A DNA stretch of 64,000 nt from assembly GCA_946894095.1 (NCBI GenBank), contig OX335660.1:439001-503000 (forward strand). The letters are read 5' to 3'. The position numbers were made by a program, and so were the translations under genes. Positions 10,444-21,171 of this stretch are shown here, in pieces; position 1 is the first letter of the stretch, and the number at the start of each line of letters is the position of its first letter. This stretch comes from Incurvaria masculella. Lineage: Eukaryota; Arthropoda; Insecta; Lepidoptera; Incurvariidae. Below the pieces are notes generated by a model. It saw nothing but the letters and a program-made list of their open reading frames with translations. It made no database searches and was not told the origin of the DNA.

Positions 10444-10795
10444 AGTCAGTCAGTCAGTCAGTTAACGTGTTTAAGTCTACTGCTGGACATAACCCTCTCC
10501 AATTTTTTTTCAGTCCTCCCGGCCCTCAGCGGCACGGAACCACTGCTTTCCGCCGACGCACTTGATGTCGTCGCCCCACCTCGCGGGTGGTCTTCCCACA
10601 CTCAATTTTCCTGTCCACGGCCGCCAGTGTAGGACACGGTTTCTCCAACGGTCGTCATCTCATCGGCTGACGTGACCAGGCCACTGCCACTTGAGCTTAG
10701 CCACCCGGTGTCCAATATCGACTACTTTGGTACGTCGGCGGATTGCCTCGTTACGCGCCATATCCCGTAGCGATATTTCCAGCATTTCAGCTCTT
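10444..10795 (-). pseudogene. RTE-like LINE, C-terminal fragment and 3' tail
   Basis: The minus-strand translation reads RAEMLEISLRDMARNEAIRR, then RTKVVDIGHRVAKLKWQWPG, then HVSR, a stop, and DDDRW. Further on come GKLSVGRPPARWGDDIK and GEGYVQQ. This is the characteristic C-terminal end of RTE-type LINE polyproteins of arthropods (KWQWxGH, GRPPxRWxDD, W..GEAYVQQW). A TGA interrupts after HVSR, and another (TGG to TGA) follows GRED. The 3' end carries a (CAGT)n tail at 10444-10461, as RTE elements often do. It is a dead 5'-truncated copy. Confidence 0.85.
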
Positions 10796-12336
10796 TATAA
10801 GTGGTTGGTGTAATTTGTTTGATTGCGGAGAATGTATTTTAAGCGAGTCAGCATAAATCAAGACTAAAGTTAGAATGACCCTGAGTATAGTTAAAAATAG
10901 TTACAGTGAGTAACTATAGAGTAATGAGTAATACGAGGAGTAAACGGACGTATGGTCAAACCATTAACCGGGCATTACTCGCGTATTTCCAGTAAAACAA
11001 TTACAGAACATTTTGTTGTACAGTTAACATTTTTTTTCGTACGAAAACATTAAACTCGATTCCAATCTCTCAATTCTCGTACTGGTATCGTAGCTTTAGC
11101 TGAGTGTATTCCTTCAAGTGCGCCATTCAATGGTTTAAGCTAGCGAAATGGGTTATTGGAGCGATTTAGTGATAGGTAATGTGTACCTCTTAATAGAGGC
11201 TCTGATTCCAATTACCTACCGCTTAAAACAAACCACATTTTGCGAGCAAACCGAATCGGCGAGATGTTATTGTTACGAGCGCACCATATACATAGGCATG
11301 CCGCTGCTGCAGCGCCGATGCGGCCGTTTGGTCAACAGATAGATCTGCTTACATACTTCCATCACGACGGTGAAATATTCGGCAGTGCTGGTGAAATATA
11401 ATAAAAATATTGGAGGACCTGACTGAGAGCAATTTATGGAACGGTCGGGCGATTCCCGATGGACATTATTCTCGGTTGGCCCACCATCCATTGTCTAGAA
11501 TTCGGTGGAGCATTTTAGTCACTTTTTGGAAGCGAAACGAGCGAAAAGCGTTAGTGAAGTGAACTAGCTCTTAGTGATACACTTCAACGAGCGATATTTG
11601 GAATTTGGTGTTCGAAGCGACGCATAGAAGTGACACAAATGTTTTTTTGTTAGTTTTCTTTTAAATAGTTTTAAATAAAGGAAAATTATTAACTATTGTT
11701 GTTTTCTGCTCTAATCCACACCCTACCCGCGTAACGGTATGTACATCAAAGACAACAGAATAAGCCTGGACGTGTCGAGTCGGTTCGAGTGACGCGAAGC
11801 CTCCGCCGCCGCCCCGCTTTGCCGCGACGTCGAGTTTGCGGCTCGCGAGAACCCATTTGTTAATTGGAAAACTTGGGATGTGTTTATTTGGCTTTAACTT
11901 AGTCTCGCCTAACTCGTTTAGGGAGAGCGAGTTTTCAATTAATCACTTGGTCTGCCTAATGCGACTCGTTTTCGATTGTAATGAACTTGTTTGAGTTAAT
12001 GGAAATTAAAATAAGGGAGTGTGTGCTTTTTTATAATTAACGTTACTTTGTAATATCTACTAATTGAATACAAGAGTTAGATTAACCGTATCAGATATCT
12101 AACTTTATGGGTGACTTTTACGAACAAATATGTACGTGATTTCACTAAACAAGTATGTCACTATTTTCTACGAATACGATTCGTGAGTATGTAGATTCAC
12201 ATGAAGCAAGGAAACATTACTATCTAAAGAAAGTACACTAGAAAGAATCATATGTAGCTGTTTGAGTTGGAAAAGTGTATTTCATATGAATAAGAGCTGT
12301 TGATCGTTCAGAGTATATTTAAAACGGTAGATCCGT
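10796..12336. other. Unassigned low-copy region
   Basis: Mixed composition with a GC-richer patch at 11.78-11.85 kb. Short frames around 11.15-11.49 kb overlap on opposite strands and have no recognisable domain. Confidence 0.45.
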
Positions 12337-12440
12337 TTTTCCTACTAGGTGGTAGGTCGTAGTATCGCATTGGATGAAAACAATTGGGTGGATATCGAAG
12401 CGGTAATGATAAATTGTCCGTGTTTTCAATCCTAAGGTCC
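12337..12440 (+). mobile_element. SINE body fragment
   Basis: It contains CTACTAGGTGGTAGG, ATCGCATTGGATGAAAA, TCGAAGCGGTAATGA and TTGTCCGTGTTTTC. Head and tail are missing. Confidence 0.75.
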
Positions 12441-12929
12441 TCAATGGCGAGTTACATAAACAATCTCTCATATGCATTCCCAGAATGCACCGCAAACCTG
12501 CAGTATGTTTATTTTGATTTCAGCGGCACCACTCCAGGATTATCAGCCTGTATGACATTATACTGTGGATATAAGCAGCACCGACTTAGCAGCATCTAAA
12601 TCGCAACGCTCTTCAAGGTTTTTGATTGCATTACATGCTAGGCTGCATGTCGTTAGAATAGACGTGTGTATAGAGACAATATTTATTAAAGTATCAAGAT
12701 ATTCAGTCCCAGTTTCCTGCAGCTTGATATCAAACGCGTGGTTGTGTGACACTCCTCCCGGGCACCGAGTGTGCCTTGCGTCTGTCTGTCTGTCCGTCCC
12801 CGCCCAGATGCTATATCTGCTATATCTGCTATATGCTATATCTGCTTATGTTTTACAATGACCATCACGCCTACACACAATATTCTTGCGTCTAAACCCG
12901 GAAGGGCGCCATCGAACCGAAATTTGCTG
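12441..12929. repeat. Unassigned, with short tandem repeats
   Basis: At 12779-12797 there is a (GTCY)n tract like those inside the DINE-like elements. It is followed at 12808-12845 by several CTATATCTG units. Together they may be a decayed DINE-like copy continuing into the fragment at 12930. Confidence 0.4.
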
Positions 12930-12976
12930 TTTATTAGGGTTCCGTATCCAAAGGGTTCAAACGGAACCAAACATAA
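12930..12976 (+). mobile_element. DINE-like 5' end fragment
   Basis: TTAGGGTTCCGTATCCAAAG, followed by CAAACGGAACC, matches the first ~45 bp of the family. Confidence 0.6.
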
Positions 12977-13113
12977 CATAACATTTAACTGAATGGAAAA
13001 CATGGACAAATTTTCATTGACAATTCTAAGCAACTTTGGTGTCGGTACTTATTTTAATTTAAATAAATACGCTTTTGAATTAAAACACTTACAATGCAGT
13101 ACTATATAAAGGG

Positions 13114-13302
13114 AAAAACTGGCCAAGTGCGATTCGAACTCGTACACGAGGGTTCCGTGCTATCGCACAAGATTTAACACAAAAAAACACGTTTATACTA
13201 CACTTTTATTTTTTTTATTTTTTTCTTGTTATAGCGGCTAAATAATTACACACTCTGTGAAAATTTTATCTGCCTACCTATTACATATAGAACCCTAAAA
13301 AC
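13114..13302 (-). mobile_element. DINE-like element, internally deleted
   Basis: It has the palindromic end (GGCCAAGTGCGATTCGAACT), GGGTTCCGTGCTATCG and CACACTCTGTGAAAATTTTA. It then jumps to TAGAACCCTAAAAA, having lost the (GTCC)n tract. Confidence 0.75.
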
Positions 13303-14064
13303 CAACATCAGCTTTACTATTATATTACTAAAGATTGAATTGGTTGTAGAATTGTAACGGCTATATCACCTTTTGTTTGGACATACTGTTAACAAGCTTA
13401 ATTCATCTACGCAGAAAATAATCATGTAGACAGACTTACAACCAAAATGTACCGTGGCTTTACTTATTTTTCAGTTACGAATTTATTGAGTTATAAAGCT
13501 TCTTAAAAGTATTTTCTACGTCTGATATCGTTGAAACTTTTTCTACAGTTGTAAAAACTATAAAAATTGTAAAGCCATTGGAAATCCACGCATCGCTTAA
13601 AATATTAAGTAATTAAAACGACCGGACTATTTATTTATTCGCAAGTAACTAAACCAACTGCGTATCATAAATAAAAGTCACGCGAATTCACCAAAGGTAT
13701 CCATCAGTCATCCGTTTCATTACATTTTCTAACTCCGTTTACGAGCTGTCAAAGTGCAAACTAGCGGGAGATACGAACGGCCCGTATATTTGTCAAGATA
13801 TATCGTCGTCGCCTGTCGCCCAAACGTCCTAATATCTGGCGAATCCGCCGCCGCCGCCGCGCCGCCGCCGCGCCGTGTTGGAGCGTCTTATTTTCGAGAC
13901 GCTTGCCTGCTACAATTTATTTGACAGTTTCATCTGTAGGAATTTCTCATTACCGCCCCTTTTTAAAGGAAAGTGAAGATTTCTTATCCTGGATTATTCG
14001 TGCAATTTATTTGGAGATGGCTACGTGGGACTGTGCCCTTGGTTGCGCGTTTACCTAACCTTTT
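13303..14064. other. Unassigned, containing GCC-triplet tract
   Basis: GC triplets run at about 13846-13876 within a CpG-rich patch (13.77-13.92 kb). The patch is otherwise low-copy and contains short inverted motifs around GAGCGTCTTATTTTCGAGAC. No frame is recognisable. Confidence 0.4.
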
Positions 14065-14200
14065 TTTTTATTATTTATTTATTTATTGAAACTTACAGCC
14101 TATTACATAAAACGTCGCCATATTGTAGCTCACAAAAAATTTGGCCAATTTAAAGTTTCACAAATTGTTCAAGAATTTTAAACACTTAAGTTACAAAGAT
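14065..14200 (-). mobile_element. Probable LINE 3' tail
   Basis: On the minus strand the sequence ends in TTTCAATAAATAAATAAAT, a polyadenylation-like signal with (TAAA)n, as many insect non-LTR elements do. There is no coding part. Confidence 0.4.
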
Positions 14201-16150
14201 GCTAAACAGAGCGTACATACTATGTGTTTGAGGGTGAGTGTGTGTGTGTATGAGTAGTGTATGTTTTTGATATGAGGGTGTATGTGTTAGTGTGAAAGTA
14301 TGAAAGCATGAACCTTGCTGAGATAGACATCAGCAAAAGTATACCTTTGTGGCTAAATGGATGTTCTTGTAAGCATCTTGTGTGGCTGTGGTCGTGGTTT
14401 CACAAAAGGAATCACGCTCTTGAAACGGCACAGTTCATTATTTTGCCTATCTCTTCCAACATCTTTCCCCCATTTTATGACACAAAAGCGGCAGACCCAC
14501 AATGTTTGTTCGCTAGATGTTTAGAGATTACTGCGCCGCGTTCAATCCGATAAGTCTGGCTTTGTTTTGTGACGACGGCGGACAGAAATTAATTGGGTGG
14601 TCGTTTTTCAGGTTCTCCCACATCAAGGGATCATTACTCGTTTAAGTGGGGTTTATGTAAACCCAACTCATGATTTGCGATGGGACTATCGGATGCTGAA
14701 AATTTAATGATCAGGCGAATCCCATGACAAAAATAAAATTATTTTTACAGGCCTTTCGATAACCTCATTGAGAAAATGTGGCTGGGTCTAGGCGCAGTCG
14801 CTGTCTGCTAGATTTGCCTTTCGAATTTGCCTATTTCATTCATTGATTTATGCTTTTATGCGATATGCTATTCTGGTAATCAAACTTCATCGAGTCACGT
14901 TACAAACGGATTTATTGATCCGTGGATTAGATTAACTCAGTGAACAAAATCCCGCAAATCGTCTTCACTGACAAATCATATATGTTAGGACATAAATAAA
15001 TTAATAATTACTGCCAAGCTTAAATTGTCATTGTATTTAGAATAAAGTGATTCCTCGGCATGTTCCACTTGTAGGTCAGCACGCCACCCCCCCACCCTTC
15101 CTCCGCTGCCATCAAGGAATTGAGGTTCGAGCGAAGGAGCCCAGTGATTAGACATTCCGCTGTTTCTCGCATTCCAGGCGTTCGGACCAATTGGAGCCGG
15201 AATTAGCGTCTTTTGGTTTGGAATCCTTTTCCTCGGAATTCAAACATTTTGTATCTTTATGAAGTGGTATGATGTCATGAAAAAACCAATGTGTGTTTTA
15301 TATATGTGATATGTATGAACGTGAAGCCAACGAAATGAAACACAAGTGACACGGAGTAGCGATGGAAGTGCACTGAATATAATTACCTACCCGCATACAT
15401 ACATACTAATATGGAACCACGGAACGTGACCATCTCGATTTCCTAACTTTTTATTTTTTTAAATTTGAAGACTGGATCTCCAAGCGTATATAAATTCCCT
15501 GTTCCTGAGGGAGATATATATCGGGAAAATGAAACGATTTGTTGCGACGCAGGTTCCAGAACCGATTAGAGCACTGAACATAAAAAATCCGTAAAGTTTG
15601 CTTAAGAAAAACTTTGGAAATAATAGAGAATTTTCATAAAATGCATTTCGCACCTAATGAGCCGTGGCACTGTGTGTTACAGTGATTCGAAAAGTAGACG
15701 CATCGGCTAAGTGTGTAGTATCTTGAGTGAATCTCCCACTGTGTTCGTTTTGCAAGCGCAACGCTCTTGCTATAGACTAGGAGGTCGCGACAAAGATGGT
15801 AACGATAACGTAAAAGGCTGCAACCGGGAAATGTAGTTATGGTGACAAAACATATATATGATAAGGTACATGGCTGCAAATAAAAAAACATGAAAGTATA
15901 AATTAATACTTGACAATACCAAAACTGAACAAATCTTTGGTTGTATTTCACAGTTATAGGCGATTTAGGGTACAGAATTAACTTTAGGTATATTTAATTA
16001 AAAAACCAATCGGTTATTGTTGTAAAAAATAGGTATCATAATTTCTAGACAATCAGTATATTCATCAGCAGGCGCATAGCAACATCTATTTATATAACCA
16101 ATCTAGATAACGCAACCACTTGGCGCAGGCAGACCCATAGATTATCTTAC
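14201..16150. other. Unassigned region
   Basis: A short TG-rich tract lies at 14.23-14.26 kb. The plus-strand frame 14308-14553 (81 codons) and the minus-strand frames 15459-15951 have no recognisable domains. Confidence 0.4.
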
Positions 16151-16151
16151 A

Positions 16152-16530
16152 TGTGCGGCTCGTAGCCTAGTGGCGCGGGGACTGACCGAGCTTACCAGAG
16201 GCCTGGGCTCAATTCCGACATGCACCACTGTCTTTCTCTTTCCGAGTTTGATAAGTGCATTTAGTCACGAATGCGAGCTGCTCCATGGTTCGGAATCCAT
16301 GTAAAACTGTAGTTCCCCTTCCCTTGCTTGGTGGTAGGGTTTAAGCCCGCCCGGATTGGTACCATCGCATTGAATGAAAAGAAGGGCGAAGCCGCAATGA
16401 AAATGTTGTCCGTGTTTTCCATCCAGTTCAATGTAGCCGTGCTCATAAAGGGAAGGTCCTGGCAGGGCACCCAAATTCTTTCGGGAATGTGGTGTATTGG
16501 GCTAATATCATAACGATAGTTGTGTGGTAT
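16152..16530 (+). mobile_element. tRNA-headed SINE, split in its tail
   Basis: Head GCGGCTCGTAGCCTAGTGGC, full body, and the tail up to TTGTGTGGTATT at about 16528. The remainder of the tail (ATTAGCCATCCATGTCTGG, then CGCATGAAAAAAA) reappears at 16921-16952, after a complete 5S-headed SINE. This copy was therefore the insertion target. Confidence 0.8.
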
Positions 16531-16533
16531 TTT

Positions 16534-16920
16534 TGTCAGCCTCAGTGGCCCAGTGGCGCGACACTTCGGCGATCGCTCTCCGAAGTTAAGCAACGCTGGG
16601 TCCGGTCTGGTCTTGGATGGGTGACCATTCGACCGTTGAGAGAGGCTGGCCGTGGTTCGGATTCCACGTTAAGCTGTAGGTCCCCTTCCTTACTTACTAG
16701 GTGGTAGAGTTTATCCCGCCCGGGTTGGTACCATCGCATTGGATGAACGATGGTCGAAGCGGCAATGAAAATTGTCCGTGTTTTCCATCCAGTTCAATGT
16801 AGCCGTGCAATATAAGGAAGGTCCTGGCATGGCACCTAGTTCCCATGTGGTGTGTTTGGCTAATACCATGACAGAACTTGTGGTATTAGCCATCCATGTC
16901 CAGTCACATAAAAAAAAAAA
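16534..16920 (+). mobile_element. 5S rRNA-headed SINE
   Basis: The head contains CCGAAGTTAAGCAACGCTGG and GTCTGGTCTTGGATGGGTGA, which match the internal control region of 5S rRNA: box A AAGTTAAGCAACG, the intermediate element, and box C GATGGGTGACC. Downstream, GGTGGTAGAGTTTATCCCGC and GGTACCATCGCATTGGATGA are the same body as in the tRNA-headed copies. It differs at CAATATAAGGAAGG and in tail TGTCCAGTCACATA plus poly-A. It is intact enough to define the subfamily. Confidence 0.88.
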
Positions 16921-16953
16921 AATTAGCCATCCATGTCTGGTCGCATGAAAAAA
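16921..16953 (+). mobile_element. Displaced tail of the split SINE
   Basis: ATTAGCCATCCATGTCTGG, CGCATG and an A-run complete the SINE that begins at 16152. Confidence 0.75.
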
Positions 16954-16956
16954 ATG

Positions 16957-17016
16957 TGAACCTAGATTCAGCCTTATCGTGACCAAAAATGTCGTGACCT
17001 CCCGGAATACAATGTC
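16957..17016. repeat. Solo 63-bp array unit
   Basis: CTTATCGTGACCAAAAATGT, GTGACCTCCCGGAATACA and an upstream AGATTCAGC match one unit of the array at 7.6-8.5 kb, with a few small deletions. Confidence 0.8.
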
Positions 17017-17099
17017 CATAGGACAAACAGTGTTTCAGCAAACTTATCATGAAGCGACTGTCTGCCTTGATTGCGCGTTTGGCTCGTGCAACTTCAAAA

Positions 17100-17365
17100 C
17101 TTGCTCACAATCCGAGTATTAATTGAATAAGACCCCGCGGCGCGTTCGCGGAACGGCACTTAGTGAAATGAAACGTAATCGCTCTCGTAAAGTGCCCGAG
17201 CCCTAATCGCCACTTCGGAACGGGCCGATTAATTTTTCTTGCTCTTTGCATGCTCCGCAGGCTGCGCCGGGCCTGAAATATGACGGACATTACAGCTGCA
17301 CGTTGCGACTTACGCCCCGCTTTTCCGGTCCAAGCGGGTTCAATTTTCATTGCTAGCACCAACGA
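17100..17365. other. CpG-rich low-copy block
   Basis: GC-rich sequence (GACCCCGCGGCGCGTTCGCG near its start) between AT-rich repeats. It includes ATTAATTTTTC and other homeodomain-type AT cores. No coding frame is recognised; it is a candidate regulatory or conserved non-coding stretch. Confidence 0.3.
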
Positions 17366-17394
17366 ATAACGTTAGATTAATCATATAACAGTTA

Positions 17395-18053
17395 GTCAAG
17401 GCGACATATAACTCTAAAATGACCGTAACCGATATGCTGTCGTTTTATATTTTTAGTTTCCATATGAAGTACTTTTATGCAAATGTGATTATCGGAAAAC
17501 CTTGGCCTAGAACCATTTTACGATTTTGATTAATTTAAGTTGGTCCTTGCCATTAAAATGCAAGCTTTAAACTAGTTTTTAAAACTTTTAAACGCGTTAA
17601 CTCGTTTAACTTATACTAATGATATATTAGTTTCATTATATTTTTTTATTTTGGCTTCATATTAATTACTATTATGTTATGTTGTAACGTTAGCAATTCT
17701 GGGGAAATTCTTCCTTGATTTTCTCAGAATCGTTGGTTTTTTTTTAATAGTAATTAATATATAGCCAAAATGAAAAATATTTCTATTTGCTATACTAGAT
17801 AATTGATTAGTGAATGCAATAACATTTAAAAATAATATCCTCACCGCTTATGTTGTGGTAATTAACGCGCTTCAAAGTTTTTCAAATCAATTTTAGCCTG
17901 GAACTTAAATCGCAGGGCCAAATTTGTATCAGTCTAAGTTTTTAGTAAAGTTTTTCGGATAACCACGTTTACAAAAAATAGAAACTAAAAATATAAAATG
18001 ATAGCGTATCGGTAACGGTCATTCTAGGGTCCTATGTCCCCTAAAACTTGTAG
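17395..18053. mobile_element. Long foldback element, copy 3 (uninterrupted)
   Basis: This is the best whole copy, with inverted arms of about 300 bp. The left arm has AATGACCGTAACCGATA, GTGATTATCGGAAAACCTT and TTGGTCCTTGCCATTAAAA. The right arm has CCTCACCGCTTATGTTGTGG, TTTCGGATAACCACG, TATCGGTAACGGTCATTCTA and GGGTCCTATGTCCCCT. There is no open frame of note. Confidence 0.8.
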
Positions 18054-18190
18054 TTTCGCGACACGGAGACCAGAGGCCTTGCATACCAGAGGTCTAGGTT
18101 CAAATTCCCGCCCCGTTAATGCACCACTTTATTTCTCTTTTCGAGATGGAAAAGTGCATTTCGTCACGAATGTGAGTTCGAGTTCGGTGC
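18054..18190 (+). mobile_element. SINE head fragment
   Basis: CATACCAGAGGTCTAGGTTC with a B-box-like element, TGCACCACTTTATTTCTC and GTGCATTTCGTCACGAATG are present. The body and tail are absent. Confidence 0.75.
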
Positions 18191-19020
18191 GAAATATGAA
18201 CCCACTTTTATAAATATTCAAATATTTTAATGCAATAAATTGTTTATGCATTGTACATGCACAGTAAGAACCATAGACCTATGTAGCGTAGCGCGCTGTG
18301 CTTACAAGGCGAACAAAGCGTGGGAGTGAGACGTCAACTTAAGTACCGTACCGCAAGTTAGAGGGAGATGACACACGACTGCCCGATGAGACCACTTCTG
18401 AAATAGTTATCAATAACTGGTGACTAATTCTTTGTCGATCAAATTTCTTAACTTTTCCTCAATATTTCAAAGTAGAACTTAAACCCTACTTCAATTATTA
18501 TTTTGAAGCTACACGGCGATTTAGAAATGTTTTTGATTAAAAAAAGAATTTTTTACTATTCGTATGAAACGATTTCGTTCTCATCCGTCAGTTCACTCTG
18601 TATGTCTTTACATTATAAGCGAAGAACACATGATACAATGACTAACCCCGTTTAAAAAAGAGGCTACCTAAACATAGGTATGGCAATGTTTGAAATTAAT
18701 TTTGTTTTACTTTAGTTAATAAACTTTAGTTACTAAATATATCGTGTGTATAAATGTAATAAATGTGTGACATGCTCCTCTGGAATAACTGAACTCTCGG
18801 GTTTTCTTCACTAAACAGTTGCCGTGTCAGACCGCCTCCGACAATGTGGCAGGGTGAGCGCGGGACGGGGGTGAGGGGGCAAGTTCGCGGTTGTGAAATT
18901 TGCAGCATGTGGGCCTTGGCTGAAAGTTATGAGGCGTTTCCTATGATACCTTTGTTATGCAGATGTCCACACGGGGTGATTTTGCATTGTGCATACATTT
19001 CGGTCAAGTTATATTTGTTT
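18191..19020. other. Unassigned region
   Basis: Low-copy. A G-rich patch lies at 18.84-18.89 kb. The overlapping antisense frames there have no domain. Confidence 0.45.
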
Positions 19021-19025
19021 AGCTA

Positions 19026-19201
19026 GACATAGATGACGCCTACTGTCATGATACTAGCCCAATACACCTTGTCAAGACTATCTTTACATTGCACGGCCAC
19101 ATTGACCTGGATGGAAAATACGGATAATCCTTTCCGCTTCGACCATCGTTGAGGTGAGATGGTACCAACACGGGCGGGAAAAACCCCACCACATAGTAAG
19201 T
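19026..19201 (-). mobile_element. Diverged SINE fragment
   Basis: The minus strand carries CCGCCCGTGTTGGTACCATC, GGTCGAAGCGG, ATCCAGGTCAATGTGGCCGT and CTAGTATCATGACAGTA. Confidence 0.75.
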
Positions 19202-19235
19202 AAAGAAGACGTCTAAAGGCAAGAATGTTATCTTT

Positions 19236-19527
19236 TTTAGGATTCCGTACCCAAAGGGTGCCAACATAACCCTATTATTAAGCCTCCGCTGTCCTTCTGT
19301 CCATCCGTCCGTCTGTTACCGACAGTTATCTCATGAACCGCAATAGGTAGGCAGCTGACATTTTCACAGAGTGTGTATTTATTTTTACCCTATAACAAAA
19401 AAAAAATTAATAATAAAAAATGAAAGGGCCCATCATTTCGAGTCACGAATCACATGGGCGATTTTTTTAATCTTGTACGATGGTACTGAACCCTTCGAGT
19501 GCGAGTCAATCGCACTTGGCAGTTTTG
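19236..19527 (+). mobile_element. DINE-like element
   Basis: It starts TTTTTTAGGATTCCGTACCC. The (GTCC)n tract is degenerate, CATCTGTGTATTTATTTTT-like middle sequence is present, and it ends with GGTACTGAACCCTTCG, GTGCGAGTCAATCGCAC (the palindrome now imperfect) and TTGGCAGTTTT. It is older than the copies at 45 and 60 kb, judging by its substitutions. Confidence 0.8.
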
Positions 19528-20072
19528 AATGTTCTTGCTTATGTGGAATACAATCCGTGACCTAAAAATCCCTCTCTCTTGCGTCGCGCACGGGAAGAAA
19601 TGCAGTGGGTATCCTTTTCAAGTGCCGAAACCCACGCACACCACAACTTTTAAACGAAACTCACGCGATAAACACAGCTTACCGAACTGAAACCGACGCT
19701 CGCAGCCTCGGCCCGGCGAACTTTCAATAGAAAAGGGTTGATGAATATCGGTGGCGTTGAGTTTCACGTATACACTCGTATGCGTATGTAATAGCTAGAC
19801 GACGCGACGACCGGGGACGGTGCAAACAAGAACTGGCTACAGCAAACAAGAAAGTCAATTTATAGAGATAGCAGTTGCCGGGGCGTTGCCTTTTTCCACG
19901 GTTTACGGCACTTTCCTAAACGGTTCTCCGATCGGTGCCGCAATCAGGGTGCCACTATGTTTAGCCTTCGCGTCATAGTTAAGTAGTTCCTTTGAGAGTC
20001 GAACATGTTTTATAAATTGTTTTTTCGTAAAGTTCCGTATCAGGATGCTGATACGGAAAAATAACAATTTTT
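19528..20072. other. Unassigned, moderately GC-rich
   Basis: Low-copy block. CpG-containing sequence at 19.66-19.83 kb could be regulatory. No exon is recognised. Confidence 0.4.
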
Positions 20073-20073
20073 G

Positions 20074-20478
20074 AGCGGCTCGTAGCCTAGTGGCGCGGGG
20101 ACTGACCTCTGGGGCCTGGGTTCAATTCCTCGCCCCGACATGCACCACTTTCTTTCTTTGTTCGAGTTCGATAAGTGCATTTCGTCACGAATGCGAGCTG
20201 ATCCATGGTTCGGAATCCATGTAAAACTATAGGTCCCCTTCCCCTAATAGGTGGTAGGGTTTGCCCGCCCGGGTAGGTACCATCGCATTGGATGTAACTG
20301 GTTGAAGCGGAAATTAAAAATTGACCGTGTTTTCCACCCAGTTCAATGTAGCCGTGCATATAAAGGGAAGGTCCTGGCATGGCACCTAATTCCTTCGGGA
20401 ATGTGGTGTATTGGGCTAATATCATAACGGTAGTTGTGTAGTATTAGCCATCCATGTCAGGTTGCATAACAAAAAACA
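20074..20478 (+). mobile_element. tRNA-headed SINE, near full length
   Basis: Head GAGCGGCTCGTAGCCTAGTG, B box GGTTCAATTCC, body and tail CATCCATGTCAGGTTGCATA with an A-rich end are all present. About 10 bp is deleted between the A and B boxes. Confidence 0.88.
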
Positions 20479-20481
20479 ATG

Positions 20482-21171
20482 CAATTGTAGGGCGTACTAA
20501 AGAATTATAGTGTATACTTGTATTTCGATACATAGTGCAAGGTCAACCCAATGGCTACCGGAAATACTCCAACTAAGGTGCTCGGTATCCAACGATAGTT
20601 ACGAGTAAAATAAATGAACAATACGATTGGCTTAGTTACATCACCATAAAATAAGAATATTAAAAAAAAACGGCTTTGCTCCAACAATGATTAACTAAAA
20701 TATGTCAAATGTTCATTCCCTCGGAGGCTGGGCTGTAGTGTTACTCGTGGCTGAAAGGAGGTGTGCAACCGGAGCTCCAGGACTCTTTGGGCTTAAAACC
20801 AATATGATTAAGAGAGTGTTCGAAACCATCGATAATTGTTTTTTATTGTTAGATTTTTGAAATATTACCTTTTTCGATAGCACTCCTGCAAACATCGCAC
20901 AAATTAAAAAAAACACCAGTAGCACTCCGGGAGTGCCGGCAGAAGTGAAAACTTCAGTATTAACGTTATGTTTAATTATAAGTACAAAAATACTATCATT
21001 TATGAGGTAGAATACAATGTTTATTTATTGCGCTATCGTACACAAATATGACAATTTACATGTTATTATTCATAATATTATATCGTTATTTATTTATATA
21101 TTACATTAATTTTTATCTCTTAGAAAAATCAACTTTCATCCATAATTTCGACGACTTTTTCACCATCGTTT
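20482..21171. other. Unassigned region before the 105-bp array
   Basis: Mostly AT-rich. At 20.94 kb GCAGAAGTGAAAACTTC resembles the inverse of the array motif GAAGTTTTCACTTC, hinting at a decayed inverted copy. Confidence 0.4.

Noticed and set aside
16534..16640. A genuine 5S rRNA gene
   Set aside because: Only the internal control region resembles 5S. The 5' third is missing and it is joined to a SINE body with poly-A.
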